Source: Isoetes taiwanensis
Taxonomy: Eukaryota > Streptophyta > Lycopodiopsida > Isoetales > Isoetaceae
DNA: 64,000 nt
Direction: 5' to 3'
Assembly (NCBI GenBank): GCA_021234155.1
Contig: JAJEKV010000017.1
Span: 10,919,525-10,983,524, forward strand
Each line of letters opens with the position of its first letter. The stretch's first letter is position 1. Shown here in pieces: positions 11,952 through 24,048 of the stretch. A program made the position numbers and the translations under genes. The notes beneath the pieces are model-generated. The model saw nothing but the letters and a program-made list of their open reading frames with translations. It did not search any database and was not told the DNA's origin.

Positions 11952-13111
11952 GCAAAAAACAGTATTCAACTAGTTTGATTGATTTGACAAGTGGAAGACA
12001 AGTTTAAAATGGCTGCTACTACAGTTTCTCAAAGAGGCCTTGAAGACTTTGAGATATCCCTTTCAACATATTCAATTTTTCCTTCTCGAGAGCAAGGTTA
12101 CCATCTTGGGCCTTCTCGCTTATTTTAGTCATTTTTTGATAGCCAAAGCAACCTCAGATGCTGCACCTTTTGACTTTTTCCTTTTCTTTGGATTTACAGT
12201 TTTTTCTTTATCAGGTGTTATCCTCTTTCCCCCATCCTCTTTGTCAATAGATGTCTTAATACTCTCCACTCCTTCTGTCTCAACAATGTCTTCCTCCTCC
12301 GTATTTTCTGCCATGGGTGTATTGGCATCTATAGTGATGTCATGAGCATAACAAATAACATGAGCATGTTCACTCATATTAAACTGCTTGTCACTTCTTT
12401 TTGCATGCTTCAGTATCTTTGTCCAAGTCCGGGCAATGTGAGACTAACTGCAAGTACAATTTTTCACAAATATCAAAATTTTGCTTTTCCGCTTTAGTAA
12501 TAAATTCCTCGTGCAGTTCTCCACGTAAGTGGATTAGAGCAACCACCCAATTGTCTTTCCAGGTTTTACCTCTTTCTTTTTGCACATCTCCAGCAGGCGC
12601 TTTAGCAGGCTCTTATGCTTTTCTTCCACGGGGTTTCTTTTTCTAACTAGGCTCTGAAATAACTTTAGCAAGGTTTTGACTTGGCTCTGTTATAATAAGA
12701 GGAGTAGAATAAGGATACATTGGAGGGATAGCTGATCGCCTTGCAATTAGACCACGCAAAAGCGCATCAAAATAGACAGTATAATTTGGATGTGGCAGAG
12801 TAGGTTGAGAGGATTCATCTACTTTGCTGACGGTCGTGCATCACTAGGCCTCAACAATTCAAGCATGATGAAAACATGAAGTGCTTGGCAAACTTGAAGA
12901 AGACTTTGCCACATAGTTGGATCCATGCCAATAGATATGACCTAAGCATTCAATAAATAATAGAGAATGGTAAGCACATGGATTTGAAACAAAACATTAA
13001 AAAAAAATGGAAGATTAGTTTGACAATTATGCAATTACTTTATTAGAAATAGAACAAGTGGAAGACTAGTTTTCCCAATGGAAAACAATTACTTCATTAG
13101 AAATAAAATAA
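11952..13111. repeat. Array unit 6
   Basis: Complete unit sharing TTTTTCACAAATATC and CTTTATCAGGTGTTATCC with unit 3. The minus-strand trihelix-like segment is at 12,391-12,585 and the acidic/NLS segment at 12,129-12,377. Confidence 0.9.
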
Positions 13112-14223
13112 GCAAAAAACAGTATTCGACTAGTTTGATTGATTTGACAAGTGGAAGACAAGTGTAAAATGGCTGCTACTACAGTTTCTCAAAGAGGCCT
13201 TGAAGACTTTGAGATATCCCTTTCAACATTCTTTTAGTCATTCTTTTGATAGCCAAAGCAACCTCAGATGCTGCACCTTTTGACTTTTTTCTTTTTTTTT
13301 GGATTTACAGTTTTTTCTGATCAGGTGTTATCCTCTTTCCCCCATCCTCTTTGTCAATAGATGCCTTAATACTCTCCACTCCTTCTGTCTCAACAATGTC
13401 TTCCTTCGCCGTATTTTCTGCCATGGGTGTATTAGCATCTATAGCGCTGTCATGAGCATAACAAATAACATGAGCATGTTCACTCATATTAAACTGCTTG
13501 TCACTTCTTTTTGCATGCTTCAGTATCTTTGTCCAAGTCCGGGCAATGTGAGACTAACTGCAAGTACAATTTTTCACAAATATCAAAATTTTGCTTTTCC
13601 GCTTTAGTAATAAATTCCTCGTGCAGTTCTCCACGTAAGTGGATTAGAGCAACCACCCAATTGTCTTTCCAGTTTGTACCTCTTTATTTTTGCACATCTC
13701 CAACAGGCGATTTAACAGGCTCTTTTGCTTTTCTTCCACGAGGTTTCTTTTTCTAACTAGGCTCTGAAACAATTTTAGCAAGGTTTTGACTTGGCTCTGT
13801 TATAATAAGAGGACTAGAATAAGGATACATTGGAGGGATAGCTGATCGCCTTGCAATTAGACCACGCAAAAGTGCATGAAAATAGACAGTATAATTTGGA
13901 TGTGGCAGAGTAGGTTGAGAGGATTCATGTACTTTGCTGACGGTCGTGCATCACTAGGCCTCAACAATTCAAGCATGATGAAAACATGAAGTGCTTGGCA
14001 AACTTGAAGAAGACTTTGCCACATAGTTGGATCCATGCCAATAGATATGACCTAAGCATTCAATAAATAATAGAGAATGGTAAGCACATGGATTTGAAAC
14101 AAAACATTAAAAAAAAAAATGGAAGATTAGTTTGACAATTATACAATTACTTCATTAGAAATAGAACAAGTGGAAGACTAGTTTTCCCAATGGAAAATAA
14201 TTACTTCATTAGAAATAAAATAA
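13112..14223. repeat. Array unit 7
   Basis: Complete unit with a deletion of about 45 bp in the coiled-coil-coding part, around 13,228 (TTTCAACATTCTTTTAGTC joins two normally separated words). It combines variants of unit 6 (TTTTTCACAAAT) with those of unit 5 (CAACAGGCGATTTAACAGG), so it looks like a recombinant of neighbours. Confidence 0.88.
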
Positions 14224-15144
14224 GCAAAAAACAATATTCGACTAGTTTGATTGATTTGACAAGTGGAAGACAAGTTTAAAATGACTGCTACTATAGTTTC
14301 TCAAAGAGGCCTTAAAGACTTTGAGATATCCCTTTCAACATATTCAATTTTTCCTCCTCGAGAGCGAGGTTACTATCTTGGGCCTTCTCGCTTATTTTAG
14401 TCATTCTTTTTATAGCCATATTAAACTGCTTGTCACTTCTTTTTGCATTTTCTTTGGATTTCAGTTTTTTTCTCTTTGTCATCCTCCCCATCCTCTTTGT
14501 CAATAGATGTCTTAATACTCTCCAAGTAACAATGTCTTATCCGCCAAATATCAAAACTTTGCTTTAACAAATAACATGAGCACATTCATAAATTAAACTC
14601 GCTTCTCCACTTCTTTTTAGCAACCACCCAATTGTCTTTGTCCAAGTCCTCTTTCTTTTTGACTAATCTCCAAAGTACAATTTTTGCTTTTCTTCCACGA
14701 AATTAGGCTCAAAACAATTTGCAAGGTTTTGACTTGGCTTTTATAATAAGAGGACTAGAATAAGGATACATTGGAGGGATAGCTGATCACCTTGTCCACG
14801 CAAAAAATGCATGGAAATAGACAGGATAATTTGGATGTGGCAGAGGATTCATGTACCTTGGCCGACGATTATGCATCACTAGGACTCAACAATTCAAATT
14901 GTCTTTCATGATGAAAACATGAAGTGCTTGGCAAACTTCAAGAAGACTTTTGCATAGTTGGATCCATGCCAATAGATATGACCTTTTTTCAATAAATAAT
15001 AGAGAATGGTAAGCACATGGATTTGAAACAAAACATTTCAAAAAAAAAAAAAAGATTAGTTTCACAATTATGCAATTAGAGGCCTTAGAAATAGAACAAG
15101 TGGAAGACTAGTTTATCCAATGGAATTCATTAGAAATAAAATAG
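14224..15144. repeat. Array unit 8, scrambled
   Basis: From about 14,415 the unit is not simply diverged. Short intact words of the unit appear with pieces missing between them and with words out of place, for example the NLS-coding word after the word that normally follows it, and TTGTC inserted repeatedly. Coding potential is lost. See the finding on interleaved sequence. Confidence 0.75.
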
Positions 15145-15648
15145 GCAAAAAAAATATTCGATAGTTTGATTGATTTGACAAGTGGAAGACAAGTTTAAAA
15201 TGGTCATGTACTACTTTGGTTTCTCAAAGAGGCCTTGAAGACTTTGAGATATCCCTTTCAACATATTCAATTTTTCATGATGAAAACATGAAGTCTTGGA
15301 TCTTCTTGAAGAAGACTTTGCCATAATTGATCCAAAGCAACCTCGATGACCTAAGCATTTTGACTTTTTTTTTTTTTTTCTTTGGATTTAGAGAATTTCT
15401 CACCCGGTGTCATCCCCCAACCACCCATGCCTGTTCTTTCCAAGTCTTGAGATACCAACAATTTTTTATTTTGCCTCCAAATGGTGCTTAGCAGTTTTTG
15501 CATGGATTTGAAACCCAAACATTTGTCAAAAATGGAAGTCTTAGTTTGACAATTATGCAATTGTCTTCATTAGAAATAAAACAAGCATGTATAAGACTAG
15601 TTTACCCAATGGAAAACAAATAACATTACTTCATTAGAAATAAAATAG
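15145..15648. repeat. Array unit 9, scrambled and shortened (504 bp)
   Basis: Words from two different phases of the same unit alternate in this segment. For example, the word for the start of the coiled-coil region is followed directly by ATGATGAAAACATGAAGT, which belongs about 700 bp further on. About half of the unit is absent. This is hard to produce by ordinary mutation and may be an assembly or consensus artefact. Confidence 0.7.
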
Positions 15649-16813
15649 GCAAAAAACTTCTTTTTCATGCTAGTTTTTTGATTGATTTGTCAAGTGGAAG
15701 ACAAGTTTAAAATGGCTGCTACTACAGTTTCTCAAAGAGGCCTTGAAGACTTTGAGATATCCCTTTCAACATATTCAATTTTTCCTTCTCGAGAGCGAGG
15801 TTACCATCTTGGACCTTCTCGCTTATTTTAGTCATTCTTTTGATAGCCAAAGCAACCTCAGATGCTGCACCTTTTGACTTTTTCCTTTTCTTTGGATTTA
15901 CAGTTTTTTCTCATTAGGTGTTATCCTCTTTCCCCCATCCTCTTTGTCAATAGATGTCTTAATACTCTCCACTCCTTCTGTCTCAACAATGTCTTCCTCC
16001 GCCATATTTTCTGCGATGGGTGTATTAGCATCTATAGCGCTGTCATGAGCATAACAAATAACATGAGCACGTTCACTCATATTAAACTGCTTGTCACTTC
16101 TTTTTGCATGCTTCAGTATCTTTGTCCAAGTCCGGGCAATGTGAGACTAACTGCAAGTACAATTTCTGCCAAATATCAAAACTTTGCTTTTCCACTTTAG
16201 TAATAAATTCCTCGTGCAGTTCTCCACGTAAGTGGATTAGAGCAATCACCCAATTGTTTTTCCAGTTTGTACCTCTTTCTTTTTGCACATCTCCAGCAGG
16301 CGCTTTAGCAGGCTCTTTTGCTTTTCTTCCATGAGGTTTCTTTTTCTAACTAGGCTCTGAAACAATTTCAGCAAGGTTTTGACTTGGCTCTGTTATAATA
16401 AGAGGACTAGAATAAGGATACATTGGAGGGATAGCTGATCGCCTTGCAATTAGACCACGCAAAAATGCATGGAAATAGAGGATAATTTGGATGTGGTAGA
16501 GTAGGTTGAGAGGATTCATGTACCTTGCTGACGGTCATGTATCACTAGGACTCAACAATTCAAGCATGAAGAAAACATGAAGTGCTTGGCAAACTTGAAG
16601 AAGACTTTGCCACATAGTTGGATCCATGCCAATAGATATGACCTAAGCATTCAATAAATAATAGAGAATGGTAAGCACATGGATTTGAAACAAAACATTA
16701 AAAAAAAAAATGAAGATTAGTTTGACAATTATGCAATTACTTCATTAGAAATAGAACAAGTGGAAGACTAGTTTACCCAATGGAAAACAATTACTTCATT
16801 AGAAATAAAATAA
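15649..16813. repeat. Array unit 10
   Basis: Complete, well-preserved unit beginning after the scrambled pair. The trihelix-like segment is at 16,094-16,288 and the acidic segment at 15,898-16,080 (minus). Unit 12 has the same variants in the trihelix part (GCAATCACCCAATTGTTTTTCC), which suggests local copying. Confidence 0.9.
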
Positions 16814-17978
16814 GCAAAAAACGGTATTCAACTAGTTTGATTTATTTGACAAGTGGAAGACAAGTTTAAAATGGCTGCTACTATAGTTTCTCAAAGAGGC
16901 CTTGAAGACTTTGAGATATCCCTTTCAACATATTCAATTTTTCCTTCTCGAGAGCGAGGTTACCATCTTGGGCCTTCTCGCTTATTTTAGTCATTCTTTT
17001 GATAGCCAAAGCAACCTCAGATGCTGCATCTTTTGACTTTTTCTTTTTTCTTTGGATTTATAGTTCTTTCCTCATCAGGTGTGATCCTCTTTTCCCCATC
17101 CTCTTTGTCAATAGATGTCTTAATACTCTCCACTCCTTCTGTGTATCAACAATGTCTTATCCGCCGTATTTTCTGCCATGGGTGTATTAGCATCTATAGC
17201 GATGTCATGAGCATAACAAATAACATGAGCACGTTCACTCATATTAAACTGCTTGTCACTTCTTTTTGCATGCTTCAGTATCTTTGTCCAAGTCCGGGCA
17301 ATGTGAGACTAACTACAAGTACAATTTCTGCCAAATATCAAAACTTTGCTTTTCCGGTTTAGTAATAAATTCCTCGTGCAGTTCTCCACGTAAGTGGATT
17401 AGAGCAACCACCCAATTGTCTTTCCAGTTTGTACCTCTTTCTTTTTGCACATCTCCAGCAGGTGGTTAGCAGGCTCTTTTGCTTTTCTTCCACGAGGTTT
17501 CTTTTTCTAACTAGGCTTTGAAACAATTTCAGCAAGGTTTTGCCTTGGCTCTGTTATAATAAGAGGCCTAGAATAAGGATACATTGGAGGGATAGCTGAT
17601 CGCCTTGCAATTAGACCACGCAAAAATGCATGGAAATAGACAGGATAATTTGGATGTGGCAGAGTAGGTTGAGAGGATTCATGTACCTTGCTGACGGTCG
17701 TGCATCACTAGGACTCAACAATTCAAGCATGATGAAAACATGAAGTGTTTGGCAAACTTGAAGAAGACTTTGCCACATAGTTGGATCCATGCCAATAGAT
17801 ATGACCTAAGCATTCAATAAATAATAGAGAATGGTAAGCACATGGATTTGAAACAAAACATTAAAAAAAAAAAATGGAAGATTAGTTTGACAATTATGCA
17901 ATTACTTCATTAGAAATAGAACAAGTGGAAGACTAGTTTACCCAATGGAAAACAATTACTTCATTAGAAATAAAATAA
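16814..17978. repeat. Array unit 11
   Basis: Complete unit. It carries the variant CTGTGTATCAACAATGTC with CTTATCCGCC, shared only with unit 12; the insertion breaks the acidic reading frame on the minus strand. The shared change marks units 11 and 12 as a recent tandem duplication. Confidence 0.9.
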
Positions 17979-19284
17979 GCAAAAAACAGTATTCAACTAG
18001 TTTGATTGATTTGACAAGTGGAAGACAAGTTTAAAATGGCTGCTACTACAGTTTCTCAAGGAGGCCTTGAAGACTTTGAGATATCCCTTTCAACATATTC
18101 AATTTTTCCTTCTCGAGAGCGAGGTTACCATCTTGGGCCTTCTCGCTTATTTTAGTCATTCTTTTGATAGCCAAAGCAACCTCAGATGCTGCACCTTTTG
18201 ACTTTTTCTTTTTCTTTGGATTTACAGTTTTTTTTCTCATCATGTGTCATCCTCTTTCCCCCATCCTCTTTGTCAATAGATGTCTTAATACTCTCCACTC
18301 CTTCTGTGTATCAACAATGTCTTATCCGCCGTATTTTCTGCCATGGGTGTATTAGCATCTATAGCGATGTCATGAGCATAACAAATAACATGAGCACGTT
18401 CACTCATATTAAACTGCTTGTCACTTCTTTTTGCATGCTTCAGTATCTTTGTCCAAGTCCGGGCAATGTGAGACTAACTGCAAGTACAATTTCTGCCAAA
18501 TATCAAAACTTTGCTTTTCCACTTTAGTAATAAATTCCTCGTGCAGTTCTCCACGTAAGTGGATTAGAGCAATCACCCAATTGTTTTTCCAGTTTGTACC
18601 TCTTTCTTTTTGCACATCTCCAGCAGGCGCTTTAGCAGGCTCTTTTGCTTTTCTTCCATGAGGTTTCTTTTTCTAACTAGGCTCTGAAACAATTTCAGCA
18701 AGGTTTTGACTTGGCTCTGTTATAATAAGAGGACTAGAATAAGGATAGATTGGAGGGATAGCTGATCGCCTTGCAATTAGACCACGCAAAAGTGCATGAA
18801 AATAGACAGTATAATTTGGATGTGGCAGAGTAGGTTGAGAGGATTCATGTACCTTGCTGAAGGTCGTGCATCACTAGGCCTCAACAATTCAAGCATGATG
18901 AAAACATGAAGTGCTTGGCAAACTTGAAGAAGACTTTGCCACATAGTTGGATCAATGCCAATAGATATGACCTAAAAAATAACATTAGTCGGAGTGGAAT
19001 AGATATGATTTACTTCTTGCCATCCATCAACTCTTAGAGCTGGCACCGACACGCGCCCCAAAAGGCTTTGCCCTACCACAGATGTGGCATCGGCTCGAGG
19101 TATAGATATGACCTAAGCATTCAATAAATAATAGAGAATGGTAAGCACATGGATTTGAAACAAAACATTAAAAAAAAAAATGGAAGATTAGTTTGACAAT
19201 TATGCAATTACTTCATTAGAAATAAAACAAGTGGAAGACTAGTTTACCCAATGAAAAACAATTACTTTATTAGAAATAAAATAA
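17979..19284. repeat. Array unit 12 with a 126-bp insertion
   Basis: Complete unit lengthened to about 1.3 kb by the small insertion at 18,976-19,101 with its 15-bp duplicated target. Its left part matches unit 11 (GTGTATCAACAATG) and its middle matches unit 10 (GCAATCACCCAATTG). Confidence 0.9.
18976..19101 (-). mobile_element. Small SINE-like insertion with 15-bp target duplication
   Basis: A 126-bp segment absent from all other array units sits between two exact copies of ATAGATATGACCTAA (18,961-18,975 and 19,102-19,116). The units without it have this 15-mer once, so insertion with target-site duplication is directly visible. An A-rich run at the left end on the plus strand means the 3' end, in minus orientation, is a short T-rich tail. 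I see no clear pol III box A or B, so calling it a SINE is inference from size and duplication length. Confidence 0.6.
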
Positions 19285-19456
19285 GCAAAAAACAGTACTC
19301 GACTAGTTTGATTGATTTGACAAGTGGAAGACAAGTTTAAAATGGCTGCTACTACAGTTTCTCAAAGAGGCCTTGAGGACTTTGAGATATCCCTTTCAAC
19401 ATATTCAATTTTTCCTTGTCGAGAGCGAGGTTACCATCTTGGGCCTTCTCGCTTAT
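19285..19456. repeat. Array unit 13, truncated
   Basis: The unit runs from GCAAAAAACAGTACTCGAC to CTTCTCGCTTATTC and then changes abruptly to TAGAATGGGACTCGC, which is unrelated. The truncation falls within the coiled-coil-coding part. Confidence 0.85.
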
Positions 19457-19599
19457 TCTAGAATGGGACTCGCATGAAACCAACAAAACCGACTTAGACT
19501 TGCTTCTCATTCATCTCAGCAGATTTTCTACAATGGTGGATAGTGGGTAGCCGCACACATGCGAACTACCCACAAAAAATAAAGGGAAAATCCAATTAT

Positions 19600-19735
19600 A
19601 TCATTTGGACCCCAACAAAATACAATGCTAATAGAGATTGGGCTAGTGTACCTGCCGAAAGCTTATCACCGGGATTAAAAAACCCCGCCCTTTCGGGTTT
19701 TCGAGGAAAAACCCTAGTGATAAGCCTATAAATAA
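19600..19735 (-). mobile_element. Fragment of the LINE family 3' end with hairpin
   Basis: The minus strand matches the 3' regions of LINE 1, LINE 2 and LINE 3 in the words GTTTTTCCTCGAAAACCC and GGGGTTTTTTAATCC. The fragment folds into an outer stem GCTTATCAC/GTGATAAGC (19,661-19,669 with 19,717-19,725) and an inner stem GGGTTTT/AAAACCC (19,695-19,701 with 19,708-19,714). It lacks RT sequence, so it is a severely truncated copy or a rearranged end. Confidence 0.65.
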
Positions 19736-19924
19736 TTATCTTGGACAAACGTAAGGCATAAAAATCGCTCCCAAAACCCACAATAATGGAAAAGTCAAAA
19801 AGCAATTGTCTTTCGCTAACCCAGACCTTTTTCACACATCACCAACAAAACAACAAGACAAAAACAAACCTCCCAGAGTGGAGGGCTGATTACTGCGTGC
19901 CCTTGCGATAAAAATACAACAACA

Positions 19925-20505
19925 AAGAAGGGGAGGGTGGGTTCAAAGAGAATAAATTAGACCACGCAAAAGAGAGAAGAGGAAGCCCGATGAGAAGTCG
20001 ATCAAATCTTGCACTAGGCCTAAAATAGCGAACTCCCCAACAGAATCTTTTCATGCGCCAATAGAAGATGCATGCAAAACATGCATGCTCGTCCCATTCT
20101 AGAATGGCGATCCGATGTCTCCGGATCGATGGGATTCTAGAATGGGACTCGCATATGAAACCAACAAAACCGCCCGAATACCAAAGGACTTCCTTAACAA
20201 ACTAGGATCGAGGACGAAGGTCACAGGATGAAGGCTAAAGGCCGAGAAAGGACAGCATGAAGAGACGCCAAATTGGCCAAACCAGGCATGAAGAAGCCCC
20301 TCCCCTGCCTGGAAACAATTCAAAGAGAATAAGGTACCCTGGCGAGAGAAGAGGAAGCAATTGAGAAGTCGATCTTCCGTAAACGCCTAAAATAGCGAAC
20401 TCCCAACCGTGAACGGGCATGCGCCACAAGTTTAAAATGCATGCAAAACATGCATGCTCGTCCCATTCTAGAATGGCGATCCGATGTCTCGGATCGATGG
20501 GATTT
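19925..20505. repeat. Direct duplication of a ~195-bp block
   Basis: Blocks at about 19,925-20,135 and 20,310-20,505 share, in order, TTCAAAGAGAATAA, GAGAAGAGGAAGC, GAGAAGTCGATC, CCTAAAATAGCGAACTCCC, and a long run of ATGCATGCAAAACATGCATG followed by CTCGTCCCATTCTAGAATGG. The left copy has an array-derived word where the right copy has GGTACCCTGGCG, and the right copy has an array word where the left has CAATAGAAG. Confidence 0.65.
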
Positions 20506-20568
20506 TAGTCATTCTTTTGAAGCCAAAGCAACCTCAGATGCTGCACCTTTTGACTTTTTCTTTTTTCT

Positions 20569-23500
20569 TTGGATTTACAGTTTTTTTCTCATCATGAGTC
20601 ATGGATCTCATCTTCCTCATGGAGACATGGGAGCATCTTTGAGCAAAACCCATTATGCTACCCTGATCTGCCGGGTTACCAACATTTCTCGGTCTTCAAT
20701 ACAATACACTCAGAAAACCGAGGGGCTCATGGTGGGGTTGCTTGCTACTACCGGACAACCTTTGCACATTTGGTTACCCTCCGTAAAGACAAAATGGAAC
20801 CACAACCGGTTAGAATAAAAACCTGGGTTCGTGTGCATAATACCGATGGCAACCTTCTTTTTGCTAGCTGTTATTTCCCCTCAAAACAAGAGCACCTTCT
20901 ATCGCAGCCACTCCGATGCGGATAGGATGGACCCTTATGTCGATCTATCACGATGACATACGGTTTGACAAGGCAGATTGGGTAGGGTCGCCCCTTCTTG
21001 GGGATTTCAATGCACGGACGTTAGAGCAGCCCATGAGACTTGACCCCCTCATTGAAACTTATGTCCTGCCAATGTTTCACGCCCCGCAGAGGCAACCTCG
21101 CCACGCAGGATCGGATGATAGTAAAGGTCACTTTTTGGCGGCATGCTCTGCTATGTGGTATTTTTGACTTGATTGCAATGGCACATCCATATAATAATAA
21201 GCATAAGCAAGTGCACCCAAAAAATAACAATCGGGGGGAGGGGCTAGTGTGTGGCTACTTGGCAAGATATGCATCTCATCAGACCATTTCCGGGTGGGCA
21301 CCGACACATCGGGGATGAGGAGGTCGAAGGAAACTTGATGCGGATCACCTCCCACTTTATTTGGACATGGTTTGGCAAGCCACCGTAACCCCCACTATGC
21401 CAGCCCCATGCCATGCTTTCGATTCTTATGATTATGGCGGCAGAGGACTATGCCGAGATGCTCATGGACGCCTCATCGCCCGGCAATTATCGCGGTCCCT
21501 CACACTAGAGCAGCAGATAGACCAAAATGGATTGGATGATTGAGCTTGTTGGGGATGTAGCGGGCGAGTGCTTTGCCCCCCGCCGCCGACAAGTGGGGAC
21601 AACAACATTTCAGCTGTCGCATATTTTTTTTTTTTTGATTTGGTTTGATGCGAGTGTAAAGAACGCCCGGCTTCCACCATACGGATCCAGGTACCTTGCG
21701 AGCCACCACCTGATACATGAGCCCATCCGAAGGACACAAAGGCGGTACCTTTGCCGTGCATCGGGGGAGATGTTCGGCCAACACTCATCCCAAACCTCAG
21801 GGGACATCACACCCGCATTAAGAGGAACAAGATGCTTGCGGCGACTCTATGACCCACCCAGTGGACGCCAGCGTTTAAAATACCCCCAATGGATGGCCCC
21901 CATTGGTTCTCGCCAGGAGGAGGATGATGTTGGAGGGCCTACAACGGTCAATAATGGGAAGGCGGTGACCTCGATGGTATGCAGGGCGAAGTTACTCAAA
22001 TGGGCGGCCTTGAAGAACGGGGTGCCCATGCGATCCTCACTACCATTTGGCTCAAGCAGCATTGCGGAAGGTTTCCCGACAATGGACCACAAGCGGTGGT
22101 TGTCCCCATTCACAATTTGAGGCTGATGACCCACAACATAGTCCGACCAATTCTGGGACGATCATGGTCATTCCAAGATTTGCCAAACCGTATTCAAAAA
22201 TTCTCGAAAGAAATGACCCGGCAGATTAAATTGAGATGTCAAGAGCCCTCACACAAGCGGGCTTTAGACCCCGCCACTCAACGATTGACCATATCTTTAC
22301 AATTTTGATTGATTTGACAGGAAGAAACCATCGGCGGGACTTGTATTGCTTAGCTTTGTGGACTTTAGCTTGAAGGCTTTTGATACTGATCTCCTTTCAA
22401 AGCTATGGGCTAGGATACATTCAAGCTTTTTTAATTGCCAAATGCGTAATTCCATATCTTTTGGTTGTATGAGAGTTGTTTTGGCGGGGATGCAATATCC
22501 CGGGCCAAGCATTCACCATAGTATCGGGGTCCTGTTTGCCCCCTCTCACCAACACTTTTTTGCCTCTACATTGACCGGTTAGAGCCATTTTCATGCGAGC
22601 ATGGGGGATGGCATATGGCTTTTGCACCAGGGTCATCCGCCCGGCTCATCTATCGCGGGCGATGTTGACCTTCATTTACCCGAAGCTATCACGGTCTCAT
22701 CACGGATGCCCTAGACACGTACGCGGGGCTACAAACATGCGTGTGAATCTGGACCAAGACCGGTTTCTTTCTCATATCCTCTTCACGCCACCCCATTTTT
22801 CCTCCTGCACTCACATATCGGGGACAACCTTGTGGAGGTCAAATATCAAAACTTTTTTTTTTCCTACAAGTACCTAGGGGTGGAGTTCCCCTCCCAATTG
22901 TCTTTCTAGCTCTGTTGGGGAGGCGTCCATCCACGAGGTTTTTTTTGACAACTAGGCTCAAAACAATTTTAGCAAGGTTTTGACTTGGAAATAATAAGAG
23001 GACTAGAATAAGCCATCTGAGATACAACATCCACCGAAAAATGTGCATGGAAATAGAGCTTTGATTGGGGCCATCATGTACCTCACATCTGCATGGCTTA
23101 GTTGAACATTCCATGAAGAAACATGAAGTGGTCGAGGTTTGGGGCATAGTTGATCCATCGCCTCTTGACCTAAGCATTCAATAAAAATGGAATGGAAGCA
23201 CATGGATTCAAAACAAAACATTTTGGAAGATTTTTTGACAATTATGCACTTCACTAGGTGAAACCTTCAGACTAGTTTACCCCCCTGGAAGACGATTAAA
23301 ATAAGCAAAAAACAAATTCAATTCTTGCCACTTGGAAGGCAGCCCTTGATAGACACATTTCGTCTATTTTCAAAAGTGGTTAATATGGGTGACGCCGGCT
23401 TTTCGAGACTTGGGCCTTTACGTCATTGGCAATGGCCCCCACAAATGGCCCGCTGGAGGGGTAAGAGAGATCGGTGGTTCGCCGGATGGAACGTGCGAAA

Positions 23501-24048
23501 ATTCCTAATGTCCATCGTCGCAGGTGGACACAGGAGGCCGATCGTGTGACAGCACTGGGGAGTACCTGGATGCTTGCTTCCTTTCTTCAAGCTCACCCTC
23601 AAGATCCTCCCATTAGAGCAGGTTAAAACGGCCCACTACAAGGAGCACATCAACCCCGCGTTGGCGGGCCCATAATTAGCATCTATAGCGTTCCCTCATC
23701 CCAGCACATGAAGTGTTAAAAAACCGCAGACTCATTGCCTCCATTCGCCTGAGTGCCCACCATCTTCGCTTTTCGAGATGGGCGAGATGGATTGGGGAGC
23801 CCCCGCATGATTTGCCAAAAGAGCAACCATCCAATTGTTGTCAAACGGGTGCCATTGAGGATGAGTCTCACACTTTCCAGAGTTGCCCAGCATTCAGTCA
23901 GATCCGGGCCAGATACATTCCCTTGGTACGACCGGACTTGCCCCTACATTTGCTGATGAACACACCGTCAGTACGTGCTTTGGGGTCGTATATTCAGGAG
24001 GTACTGGATCTGCGAGCCCACCTTTGCCCCCGCCTGGCTGTCCGCTGA
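20569..24048 (+). pseudogene. LINE 2 ORF2 (endonuclease, RT, Cys/His end), broken
   Basis: Recognisable blocks in order: DLPGYQHFSVFN and GVACYYRTTFAHLVTL (endonuclease, 20,640-20,790), WVRVHNTDGNLLFASCYFPS (20,824-20,883), LLGDFNA (about 20,998), NGKAVTSMVCRAKLLKW (about 21,955, matching NGKAADLDGMQAELLKW in LINE 3), and FVDFSLKAFDTDLLSKLW (about 22,355), the palm block with the first catalytic Asp. Near the end, IASIRLSAHHLR (about 23,735) matches LINE 3, followed by a CC...H....C cluster. The catalytic YADD block is not found in a readable frame. The copy cannot encode an active enzyme. Confidence 0.72.
22850..23330. other. Finely interleaved LINE and array sequence
   Basis: Words of the array unit, in the array's own order (TCAAAACTTTT, CCCAATTGTCTTTC, CCACGAGGTTT, ACAATTTTAGCAAGGTTTTG, ATAATAAGAGGACTAGAATA, GACCTAAGCATTCAATAA, TTTGACAATTATGCA, AAAATAAGCAAAAAAC), alternate every 10-40 bp with words of the LINE (ACAAGTACCTAGGGGTGGAG, GGAGGCGTCCATCC and others). 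Neither parent is continuous. This is not an insertion, since neither sequence is intact on both sides. Confidence 0.65.

Larger units (their letters stand above)
19457..20505. other. Mosaic spacer: LINE 3' fragment, repeated words, small array patches
   Basis: No gene. The segment holds a minus-strand LINE 3' end (19,600-19,735), an internally duplicated block (see 19,925-20,505) and repeated short palindromic words such as CCCATTCTAGAATGG. Two array words are embedded in it: AATTAGACCACGCAAAAG near 19,955 and ACAAGTTTAAAATG near 20,426. Each replaces the corresponding sequence of the sister block. Confidence 0.6.
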
